Shown here piece after piece: positions 57,542-64,000 of a DNA stretch of 64,000 bases. The DNA comes from an uncultured Dorea sp. Its GTDB lineage: Bacteria; Bacillota; Clostridia; Lachnospirales; Lachnospiraceae. The stretch spans positions 1 through 64,000 of the forward strand of contig CAJTVY010000004.1 of assembly GCA_910579925.1 (NCBI GenBank). The letters run 5' to 3'. Both the position numbers and the translations under genes were made by a program. Under the pieces are notes generated by a model that saw only the letters and a list, made by a program, of their open reading frames with translations, was not told the origin of the DNA and did not search any database. Every line of letters starts with the position of its first letter. The first letter of the stretch is position 1.

Positions 57542-58858
57542 ATGAAAAGAAAAGTTATTGCAGTATTGTTGACATCTCTTATGGCATTAAGCCTTGCAGC
57601 CTGCGGCGGTGGCGGAGATTCAGGCGATTCCGGCAGCTCGGATTCAGGCTCTTCATCCGGCAATAGTGATGCGATCCGTCTGGTCAACGGTAAGATCGAG
57701 ATTGACTCCCAGTTAAAGAAACTGGCCAAGATGTATGAAGAAGAAACAGGCGTTCCGGTAGAAATCGAGTCCATGGGCGGCGGTATTGATATTCAGGGAA
57801 CTCTGAAGGGTTATTATCAGGCGGGCAATATGCCGGATATCTTCGTAAACGGTGGAGCTACTGATTTTAAGAACTGGGAAGGCATGCTTGAGGATATGAG
57901 CGGAGAGTCCTGGGCATCTGACACAGAGGCAGCTTACGTGGATGAGGAATATGGCACCATCGGTTTCCCGTATACGGTAGAGGCAGTCGGACTTGCTTAT
58001 AATGCCGACATTCTTGAAAAAGCAGAGATTGATCCTGCAACACTGACAAGCCCGAAGGCAATTGAAGAAGCGTTTAAGACGCTTGATTCCAAGAAGGCTG
58101 ACTTAGGTCTGGATGCAGTGGTTGGATATTGTGCAGAAGCAACTAACCTGTACTGGTCAACAGGTAACCACCTGTTTGCGAACTATATCGACGGCGGACT
58201 TGAGCGTGACGACACGACTTATATTGATATGCTCAATGACGGCGGAAAAGTTGACGAGGAACGTCTTACTGATTTTGCTGAGTTTGTAGGACTTCTGAAT
58301 CAGTATTCAGATCCTGCGCTTCTGGTTTCCGGTACATATGATCAGCAGATTCTGAATTTTGCGTCCGGCAAGTATGCATTTGTAACACAGGGTTCCTGGA
58401 TCGGCGCTACCATGACAGGTGACGACGCAGATGCTTATGAAGCTGCTGGTAATTTTGAAGTAGGCATGGTTCCTTATGCATTTGAAGACGGCATGGATAC
58501 GATTCTTACCAATTCCCCATCCTGGTGGTCTGTATTCTCTGACGGCAAGGCAGACAAGGCAAAAGAGTTCTTACAGTGGTGTTCAGAAGACAAGGCGCAG
58601 CAGGTACTTGTAGAAGAGGCTGGATTTATCAGTCCGTTTAATTCCTGCCAGTATGTAGCTTCTGATCCGTTTGCACAGACGATCGTAGATTATCAGACTG
58701 CAGAGAAGACGTCCGGATGGCACTGGCTTGGCATGAAAGAAGGTCTGGCTCAGAACTATACAGGACAGGTATTCTCTGATTATGCGGCTGGAACTCTTGA
58801 TACAGAAGGGTTTGTAAAGACTATGCAGCAGGTAATTGAAAGCTGCTATGCTAATTAA
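57542..58858 (+). CDS. ABC sugar-binding lipoprotein (malto-oligosaccharide type)
   Basis: 438 residues. Lipoprotein signal with lipobox LAAC (Cys21), then a Gly/Ser/Asp linker (about 22-45). The SBP_bac_1 fold follows: KLAKMYEEETGVPVEIESMG, GYYQAGNMPDIFVNGGATDF, GTIGFPYTVEAVGLAYNADI, FASGKYAFVTQGSWIGATM, YAFEDGMDTILTNSPSWWSV, AKEFLQWCSEDKAQQVL. Aromatic residues (Trp, Tyr) suitable for stacking on glucose rings are frequent. AGGAGG precedes the ATG, and the promoter has two LacI-type operators. It delivers sugar to the two permeases encoded from 59176. The 317-base gap to them holds hairpins and a repeat. Confidence 0.92.
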   Translation: MKRKVIAVLLTSLMALSLAACGGGGDSGDSGSSDSGSSSGNSDAIRLVNGKIEIDSQLKKLAKMYEEETGVPVEIESMGGGIDIQGTLKGYYQAGNMPDIFVNGGATDFKNWEGMLEDMSGESWASDTEAAYVDEEYGTIGFPYTVEAVGLAYNADILEKAEIDPATLTSPKAIEEAFKTLDSKKADLGLDAVVGYCAEATNLYWSTGNHLFANYIDGGLERDDTTYIDMLNDGGKVDEERLTDFAEFVGLLNQYSDPALLVSGTYDQQILNFASGKYAFVTQGSWIGATMTGDDADAYEAAGNFEVGMVPYAFEDGMDTILTNSPSWWSVFSDGKADKAKEFLQWCSEDKAQQVLVEEAGFISPFNSCQYVASDPFAQTIVDYQTAEKTSGWHWLGMKEGLAQNYTGQVFSDYAAGTLDTEGFVKTMQQVIESCYAN

Positions 58859-58881
58859 CTGATGATATTGAACTGAACATT

Positions 58882-58965
58882 CGGGACTTTGGGAGATGAC
58901 GGTTTCATTTCCCAGTAGTCCCGGGATGGGCGGGCAGTGGAGCGTAAGCCGCCGTCCGCTTTTTT
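58882..58965 (+). terminator. Two hairpins after the binding-protein gene
   Basis: Hairpin 1: CGGGACTTTGGGA / TTCCCAGTAGTCCCG (58882-58923). Hairpin 2: GCGGGCAGTGG / CCGCCGTCCGC (58930-58959) followed by six T residues. The second is a proper intrinsic terminator inside the operon. It would let more binding protein than permease be made and protect the upstream mRNA end. Confidence 0.7.
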
Positions 58966-59092
58966 ATAATATAGGAAACTTCGTTCCCTATATTATAAAA
59001 ACCCTCCGGGAGGATGCGCACTCGCGCAAAAAGGAAGTATGCCGCAGGCGGCCGCGCTCGGCGCGAGCATGTGCCAGAGCACATGCTTTTTT
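58961..59092 (+). repeat. Modular hairpin repeat, copy 3 (diverged)
   Basis: Module A is shortened: TTTTTATAATATAGG / CCTATATTATAAAAA (58961-58975 with 58987-59001). Module B (59015-59065) keeps TGCGC, the ACTC/TCG internal loop and the closing GCGC, but the inner helix is GCGC/GCGC instead of GCACAA/TTGTGC, and the tip is GCCG-CAGG-CGGC. Module C is GCATGTGC-CAGA-GCACATGC (59067-59086) plus six T residues. As in copies 1 and 2, it follows a terminator whose T run starts module A. Confidence 0.75.
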
Positions 59093-59175
59093 ATACCCAA
59101 AGGGTATACCTGAATGGACGAAGTCCACCGGCCCGAAGGGCATGAATTATAGAAACAACAGAGAGGAGCTAGAAA

Positions 59176-60243
59176 ATGTCTGAGAATTCAACAAGTAAAA
59201 AAATGCTGTCTCTTGTTCTGCTTGTGGCAGGGGCTTTAGGCCTGGCAGTTGCTTTGTATCTGGATTTTTCCGGCGGCAAAAGTCCCATACGGGGAACACT
59301 GCTGATCGCAGGGGCGGTCGCAGTCCTGGCAGGCATGTATTTATTCCCCACAGTAGAACATCACCGAAGCATTATTAATTTTATCTTTTTGTTTCCGTTG
59401 TTATTCACTTTTGGCGTGACAGTAATCATCCCGTTACTTCTGGGTATTTTTTATTCCTTTACCGACTGGAATGGTATCAAATTTTCCGGATTCGTCGGAT
59501 TTGCCAATTATACGACAATGTTTAAAGAACCGGCGTTTATCTGGTCTGTGTTGCTGACCTTCTTGTTTGTGGTATTTAACATGATACTGGTGAATCTGGT
59601 AGGATTTATGCTTGCGCTTCTTTGTACCAGCAAGCTAAAAGGCGTGAACTTCTTTAGAGCGGCTTATTTCCTCCCGAATCTGATCGGCGGTATCGTATTA
59701 GGTTATATCTGGCAGTTTGCATTTAACAACGTGCTTGTACAGGTGACTTCCAAGATGATGGGAATGCAGAATTCTGTTCTGGCGAATACGAAGACAGCCT
59801 TTATTGCGATTATCGTTGTATATATCTGGCAGTATGCAGGCTATATCATGCTGATTTATGTAACGGGTCTTACCACCGTGCCCAAAGATGTGCTGGAAGC
59901 TTCCCAGATTGACGGGGCCAATGCGCTTACGACTCTGTTCAAGATCAAGATTCCTATGATTGCGTCTACGATTACAATCTGTACCTTCCTGACGCTGACG
60001 TCTGCGTTTAAGCAGTTTGATGTGAATATGGCCTTGACAAATGGTACAGGATCGGTGGCAGATTTCATGGGCAGCTATCTGACCAATGGTACGCAGATGC
60101 TGGCGCTGAACATCTATAATACGGCGATTTCAAAGAACAGTTATGCACTTGGACAGGCGAAAGCGGTTCTGTTCTTTATTATCCTGGCAACAGTATCCAT
60201 TATCCAGGTTCGGATCTCTAATAAGAAGGAGGTTGAGATGTAA
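59176..60243 (+). CDS. ABC sugar permease, MalF type
   Basis: 355 residues, about eight helices. Two extra N-terminal helices (LSLVLLVAGALGLAVALYLD and LLIAGAVAVLAGMYLF) precede the usual six-helix domain starting at HRSIINFIFLFPLLFTFGV. SFTDWNGIKFSGFVGFANYT is typical of MalF/UgpA permeases. The EAA loop is DVLEASQIDGANALTTLFKIKIPMI (E-A-x-x-x-D-G-A). With the next gene it forms the membrane channel for the binding protein at 57542. GAGGAG precedes the ATG; the stop overlaps the next start by one base (TAATG). Confidence 0.93.
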   Translation: MSENSTSKKMLSLVLLVAGALGLAVALYLDFSGGKSPIRGTLLIAGAVAVLAGMYLFPTVEHHRSIINFIFLFPLLFTFGVTVIIPLLLGIFYSFTDWNGIKFSGFVGFANYTTMFKEPAFIWSVLLTFLFVVFNMILVNLVGFMLALLCTSKLKGVNFFRAAYFLPNLIGGIVLGYIWQFAFNNVLVQVTSKMMGMQNSVLANTKTAFIAIIVVYIWQYAGYIMLIYVTGLTTVPKDVLEASQIDGANALTTLFKIKIPMIASTITICTFLTLTSAFKQFDVNMALTNGTGSVADFMGSYLTNGTQMLALNIYNTAISKNSYALGQAKAVLFFIILATVSIIQVRISNKKEVEM

Positions 60244-61103
60244 TGGAAATGAAGAAATCCAAAAAAATCATCCTGATAGTGCTCGGCATCATTGTTGCAG
60301 TCTATACGCTGTTTCCGTTCTATCTGGTTGTTATGAATACCTTTAAGAATGCAAATGGTATTGTAGCCAACCCGGTAGGCCTTGAGGGCGTAAGTTTCTC
60401 CCAGCTGATGACGAACCTGTCCTCTGTTGTGAATAACTCGAACTTTAATTTCTGGTATGCTTTCGGTACATCTGTAATCATTACCGTGATTTCACTGGCT
60501 GTACTGGCTTTATTCGGCGGTATGGCGGCATGGGTAATCTGCCGGAATAAGACAAAATGGTCAACCGTAATCTATATGATTTTTATTGCTTCTATGATCA
60601 TTCCGTTCCAGGTAGTCATGCTTCCATTGATTTCTACGTTCCGTGACGTAGGAAACTTTGTAGGACTTCCTCTTTTGCAGTCCATTCCTGGAATTGTGTT
60701 TGCTTACTGCGGATTCGGCGGAGCCATGACGGTATTTATTCTGACAGGTTTTATCAAAGGTATTCCTTATGAACTGGAAGAAGCGGCTGCTATTGACGGA
60801 TGTTCCCCGGAAGGAACGTTCTTCCGTATTATTTTCCCGCTTCTGACGCCGGTAATCACTACCGTAACGATTCTGAACGGTATGTGGATCTGGAACGATT
60901 ACCTTCTGCCTTCTCTGATGTTAGGACAGAACGGCAAGGTCAAGACACTTCCGGTTGCAGTACAGGCATTCGTAGGTTCCTATGTAAAACAGTGGGATCT
61001 GATTCTGACGGCGGCATTACTGGCGATTATTCCTATGGTGATTATCTTCCTGGTTGCTCAGAAACAGATCATGAATGGTATGGTAGAAGGTGCGATTAAA
61101 TAA
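60243..61103 (+). CDS. ABC sugar permease, MalG type
   Basis: 286 residues, six helices. KKIILIVLGIIVAVYTLFPF and YLVVMNTFKNANGIVANPVG are the typical MalG/UgpE start. The EAA loop is ELEEAAAIDGCSPEGTFFRI, followed by IFPLLTPVITTVTILNGMWI, and the C-terminus AQKQIMNGMVEGAIK matches the family (the MalG tail reaches the ATPase). Coupled to the MalF gene by a one-base overlap. The DUF624 gene starts 2 bases after its stop. Confidence 0.93.
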   Translation: MEMKKSKKIILIVLGIIVAVYTLFPFYLVVMNTFKNANGIVANPVGLEGVSFSQLMTNLSSVVNNSNFNFWYAFGTSVIITVISLAVLALFGGMAAWVICRNKTKWSTVIYMIFIASMIIPFQVVMLPLISTFRDVGNFVGLPLLQSIPGIVFAYCGFGGAMTVFILTGFIKGIPYELEEAAAIDGCSPEGTFFRIIFPLLTPVITTVTILNGMWIWNDYLLPSLMLGQNGKVKTLPVAVQAFVGSYVKQWDLILTAALLAIIPMVIIFLVAQKQIMNGMVEGAIK

Positions 61104-61105
61104 TT

Positions 61106-61897
61106 ATGAGCTTATTTGACATGAATGGTCCTCTTATGAATGCGCTTCGTACGCTGGCGAATATTTTCCTGTGCAATATGATGTTCTGTCTGCTGTCGCT
61201 GCCTTTGTTTACGGCAGGAGCGGCGCTTACTGCGTTATACGTCTGTATGCAGGCCATCATAGAAGATGACGAGGAGGATGTGATCGTAAAGCAGTTCTGG
61301 AATGCATTCAGACAGAACTTTAAGCAGGCGACGGCTATCTGGCTGCTTTGTATATTCGTGTTTGTATTTCTGGGCATTTACTATCTCATTATCATTAGTA
61401 TGGGCGGTGCGGCGGGAAAGATGTATCGGGTGAGTTTCTTTCTGATGTGTATTGTATTCCTTTTCGGGTTCCAGTATCTTTTCCCGTTACAGGCAAGATA
61501 TTGCAACACGGTGAAGAATACCGTCAGAAATGCGTGGCTTCTGAGTATTGCCGCACTGCCGTGGACGCTTCTGAGTATTGCCCTGGTGATTTTTGCGGTG
61601 TATTTATCATTTTTCATGAATCCGTCGAGTGTAAACATGTCGGTATTTTTGTGGGGAATGGTAGGATTTGGGATTGTTGTGTATCTGAACAGCTTCTTCT
61701 TTCGCAGAGCGTTCCGGGTCATTGATCCGGAAAAGATGGAAGTAAAACGGCATACGGCTCCGAAAGAAGCGTTGTTTACGGATGAAGAACACCGGACGGC
61801 AGAAGTATTTTATCAGGAGAGTACATTTTCCCACCCGGACTGGAACCGGCAGAGACGTAAGCCCAGGGGAAATGAGAACGTGCCAGATGAGAGATAG
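61106..61897 (+). CDS. YesL-like DUF624 membrane protein
   Basis: 263 residues, about five helices. NALRTLANIFLCNMMFCLLSL PLFT-type N-terminus, GAALTALYVCMQAI, then FWNAFRQNFKQATAIWLL, VSFFLMCIVFLFGFQYLFPL and RNAWLLSIAALPWTLLSIAL. DUF624/YesL proteins are regularly encoded inside Firmicutes carbohydrate ABC operons between permease and enzyme genes, but their role is not established. A hydrophilic C-terminal tail of about 50 residues (RVIDPEKMEVKRHTAPKEAL) is cytoplasmic. Translation is probably coupled to malG. Confidence 0.88.
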   Translation: MSLFDMNGPLMNALRTLANIFLCNMMFCLLSLPLFTAGAALTALYVCMQAIIEDDEEDVIVKQFWNAFRQNFKQATAIWLLCIFVFVFLGIYYLIIISMGGAAGKMYRVSFFLMCIVFLFGFQYLFPLQARYCNTVKNTVRNAWLLSIAALPWTLLSIALVIFAVYLSFFMNPSSVNMSVFLWGMVGFGIVVYLNSFFFRRAFRVIDPEKMEVKRHTAPKEALFTDEEHRTAEVFYQESTFSHPDWNRQRRKPRGNENVPDER

Positions 61898-61944
61898 CCA
61901 GGCAGCAGAAAATGCTGTGAAAATAACAGTTGGAGGAAATGAGT

Positions 61945-63045
61945 ATGGCTTCGATTAGTTTTAAGAATGTAACAAAAACTTATGACGGCGCAACCAAACC
62001 GGTTGTCCCGAACCTGAATCTTGAGATCAAAGACAAAGAGTTCATTATTCTGGTCGGGCCATCCGGGTGTGGAAAGTCAACGACTCTGCGTATGATCGCA
62101 GGGCTTGAGAGTGTTACGGAAGGCGAGCTTTTCATCGGGGACAGAATGGTGAACAAAGTGCCGCCAAAGGATCGGGACATTGCAATGGTTTTCCAGAATT
62201 ATGCGTTGTACCCTCATATGAATGTATATAAGAATATTGCGTTTGGACTGAATCTGCGCAAAGAAGATAAGGCAGAGATTGACCGCCGTGTACACGAGGC
62301 GGCGAAGATTCTGGATCTGGAGCATCTGCTGACCCGCAAGCCCAAGGAGCTTTCCGGCGGTCAGAGACAGCGTGTCGCCCTGGGGCGCGCCATGGTAAGA
62401 AATCCCGCAGTTTTCCTGCTGGATGAACCTTTGTCCAACCTGGATGCCAAACTACGTGCATCCATGAGGACGGAGATTGCGAAGCTCCATCAGAAGCTGG
62501 ATATCACGTTTGTATATGTGACGCATGACCAGACAGAGGCCATGACCATGGGCGATCGTATCGTGGTTATGAAGGAAGGCGTGATTCAGCAGTTTGATAC
62601 GCCGAAGAATCTGTATAACGAGCCGGTGAATCTGTTTGTAGCAGGCTTTATCGGAAGCCCGCAGATGAATTTCCTTGATGCGCAGATTGAGAAAAAGGGA
62701 GAGAAACTCTATGCGGTGGTTGGAAAGAGCAGCCTGCTGATTCCGGAACATAAGAAGCAGGCCCTTGCCCCGTATGCAGGAAAAATGGTGGTAATGGGAT
62801 TCAGGCCGGAGGATTTCCTGACACAGGATAAACTGACCTCGGATAATGCGCTGGATGCAGAGATGAGTTTCAGCGAACTGTTAGGTGCAGATTATAATCT
62901 GTACATGTACGTGAACGATATCGGCGTGATCGTAAAGGTTCCGGCATCTGGAGAACAACCGGAAAAGGGACCTTATCAGATTGCTGCGAATATGGACAGA
63001 GCGCATTTCTTTGATAAGGATACAGAGATGGCAATCTGCCACTAA
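61945..63045 (+). CDS. MsmK/UgpC-type sugar ABC ATPase
   Basis: 366 residues from ATG 61945 (TGGAGGAA upstream; in-frame ATG 61939 and TTG 61930 are also open). Walker A VGPSGCGKSTTLRMIAG, Q-loop VFQNYALYPHM, signature LSGGQRQRVALGRAMV, Walker B LLDEPLSNLDAKLR, switch VTHDQTEAMTMG. The C-terminal OB-type regulatory domain (about 240-366) contains FIGSPQMNFLDAQI and VVMGFRPEDF. It drives the importer above; ATPases of this class often serve several sugar systems. The position directly behind the permeases suggests a dedicated role here. Confidence 0.94.
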   Translation: MASISFKNVTKTYDGATKPVVPNLNLEIKDKEFIILVGPSGCGKSTTLRMIAGLESVTEGELFIGDRMVNKVPPKDRDIAMVFQNYALYPHMNVYKNIAFGLNLRKEDKAEIDRRVHEAAKILDLEHLLTRKPKELSGGQRQRVALGRAMVRNPAVFLLDEPLSNLDAKLRASMRTEIAKLHQKLDITFVYVTHDQTEAMTMGDRIVVMKEGVIQQFDTPKNLYNEPVNLFVAGFIGSPQMNFLDAQIEKKGEKLYAVVGKSSLLIPEHKKQALAPYAGKMVVMGFRPEDFLTQDKLTSDNALDAEMSFSELLGADYNLYMYVNDIGVIVKVPASGEQPEKGPYQIAANMDRAHFFDKDTEMAICH

Positions 63046-63063
63046 TTTTGTGGTATGCTGTAC

Positions 63064-63099
63064 AAAAAGGGGCTGTCGGAAAACCGGCAACTCCTTTTT
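63064..63099 (+). terminator. Intrinsic terminator within the locus
   Basis: AAAAAGGGGCTGTCGG / CCGGCAACTCCTTTTT (63064-63099) with one mismatch and an AAAA loop, closing in T residues, between the ATPase gene and the GH13 gene. The GH13 gene starts only 32 bases later, so partial readthrough or a promoter overlapping the hairpin would be needed. Confidence 0.65.
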
Positions 63100-63130
63100 A
63101 ATAAGAAGTTAAAATGAAAGGAGAAAAGAT

Positions 63131-64000
63131 ATGGTAGAATGGTTAAAGAACGCAGTATTTTATGAGATTTATCCGCAGTCTTTTGCGGATACCAATGCAG
63201 ACGGGATCGGAGATATGCAGGGGATTATAGATCATCTGGACTATATTGCCGAACTTGGATGTAACGCAATCTGGCTTAATCCTTGTTTTGAGTCCCCGTT
63301 TTTAGATGCAGGGTATGACGTGTCGGATTATATGAAGGTGGCTCCCAGATATGGAACGAATGCAGACCTTAAAAGGCTGTTTGACGAGGTGCATAAGCGG
63401 GATATGCATGTGCTTCTCGATCTGGTTCCGGGGCATACGTCCTGGGATCATGAGTGGTTTAAGGAGTCGCTGAAGCCGGAGAAGAATTCTTGTTCCGGCC
63501 GTTATGTGTGGACGGATGATGCCTGGAAGGATTTTGAAGGCGTTGGCAGTATTATGGGATTCCTTCGCGGCATGAGCCAGAGAAACGGATGTGTGGCAGT
63601 GAATTTTTATGCCCACCAGCCTTGTCTGAATTATGGATTTTATGAGATCAGTGACCCCAAATGGCAGCAGCCCATGGACTCTGAGGACGCACTGGCTACC
63701 CGCGAGGCCATTAAGGATATCATGCGGTTCTGGCTGAAGATGGGTTGCGACGGATTCCGTGTGGATATGGCCGGTTCCCTTGTGAAGAACGACCCGGAAC
63801 AGAAGGGAACCATTGCCCTGTGGCGGGATTTCCATGATTTTCTGGATAAGGAGTTCCCGGATGCAGCTATGATCTCAGAATGGGGACAGCCGGACAGGAG
63901 TCTTAAGTCAGGATACCATATGGATTTTATGCTGCACTTCGGCCCGAGTCATTACACGGATCTGTATCATGGGGATAATCCGTATTTTTCACGAAAGGGT
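63131..64000 (+). CDS. GH13 alpha-glucosidase/amylase-family enzyme (partial)
   Basis: The frame is open from ATG 63131 (AAAGGAG upstream) to the window end, 290 codons, so only the N-terminal part is visible. No signal peptide: a cytoplasmic enzyme. NAVFYEIYPQSFADTNADGI and GDMQGIIDHLDYIAELGCNA are the usual start; region I is LLDLVPGHTSWDHEWF (GH where many members have NH); region II CDGFRVDMAGSLV holds the nucleophile Asp; region III AAMISEWGQP the acid/base Glu. It should cleave alpha-1,4 or alpha-1,6 bonds of imported maltodextrins, together with MalQ. The exact specificity needs the missing C-terminal half. Confidence 0.9.
   Translation, partial: MVEWLKNAVFYEIYPQSFADTNADGIGDMQGIIDHLDYIAELGCNAIWLNPCFESPFLDAGYDVSDYMKVAPRYGTNADLKRLFDEVHKRDMHVLLDLVPGHTSWDHEWFKESLKPEKNSCSGRYVWTDDAWKDFEGVGSIMGFLRGMSQRNGCVAVNFYAHQPCLNYGFYEISDPKWQQPMDSEDALATREAIKDIMRFWLKMGCDGFRVDMAGSLVKNDPEQKGTIALWRDFHDFLDKEFPDAAMISEWGQPDRSLKSGYHMDFMLHFGPSHYTDLYHGDNPYFSRKG

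Noticed and set aside
58896..59183. 95-codon frame between binding protein and permease genes
   Set aside because: It runs through terminators and repeat copy 3 and has no ribosome site; the composition is that of the hairpins.

Overview
The window looks like a chromosomal segment of a gut-type Gram-positive anaerobe, most likely a Lachnospiraceae (Clostridia) relative. The evidence is strong AGGAGG ribosome sites, TTG/GTG starts (RNase J, TrkH), and the gene set ireB–ruvX–DUF1292–fur–rnjA, mtaB, an HPr-like protein, DUF6485, LCP proteins and a cohesin-like surface protein. No rRNA, tRNA, CRISPR array, phage module or intact insertion sequence was seen.

Layout. 1-1.9 kb: one unknown gene, a decayed PBECR-like nuclease gene interrupted by an in-frame stop, and fragments. 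1.9-8.75 kb (minus strand): a five-gene amino-acid transport operon. It encodes a Cys-rich DUF6485 protein, a substrate-binding/permease fusion with an unusual split-lobe arrangement, a GlnQ-type ATPase and two tandem SDF symporters. The ATPase and both symporters carry a shared RsbW-like (histidine-kinase-ATPase fold) domain; this is the best candidate for an undescribed system here. 9-16 kb: accessory genes, including a LacI remnant, an AAC(3)-family acetyltransferase, an EamA remnant, PadR plus MATE with shared operator-like palindromes, YciI, a GerMN lipoprotein, an XRE regulator and a MerR-methyltransferase fusion.

16.2-28.8 kb: a rhamnose-type surface polysaccharide locus (rmlABDC, two GT2 enzymes, a polyprenyl-phosphate sugar-phosphate transferase, a Wzy-like polymerase, two LCP ligases) ending in a cohesin-like membrane protein with an Asp-rich tail. 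A structured leader with an intrinsic terminator precedes glmS (28.9-30.7 kb). 31-38.5 kb: PdaA-type deacetylase, YdcF protein, a leucine-rich-repeat / VWA / MoxR trio, ArsC-like protein, adenosine deaminase and mntP. 38.9-48.3 kb: housekeeping genes prmA, rsmE, cysteine desulfurase, thiI, HPr-like, mtaB, ireB, ruvX, DUF1292, fur, rnjA. 48.5-54 kb: GntR-controlled ABC exporter, ThrE-type exporter, KtrB/KtrA-type potassium uptake. 54.3-64 kb: a malto-oligosaccharide locus (malQ, LacI regulator, binding protein, two permeases, YesL-like protein, MsmK-type ATPase, and a GH13 enzyme running off the end) with LacI-type operators around its promoter.

Non-coding structure is rich. A three-copy modular repeat (about 30.8, 48.4 and 59.0 kb) keeps its helices and an invariant internal loop although arm sequences differ. 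Two back-to-back palindromic elements (38.49-38.81 kb) share ends and a core. A candidate small RNA or bidirectional 3' structure lies between ktrA and malQ.
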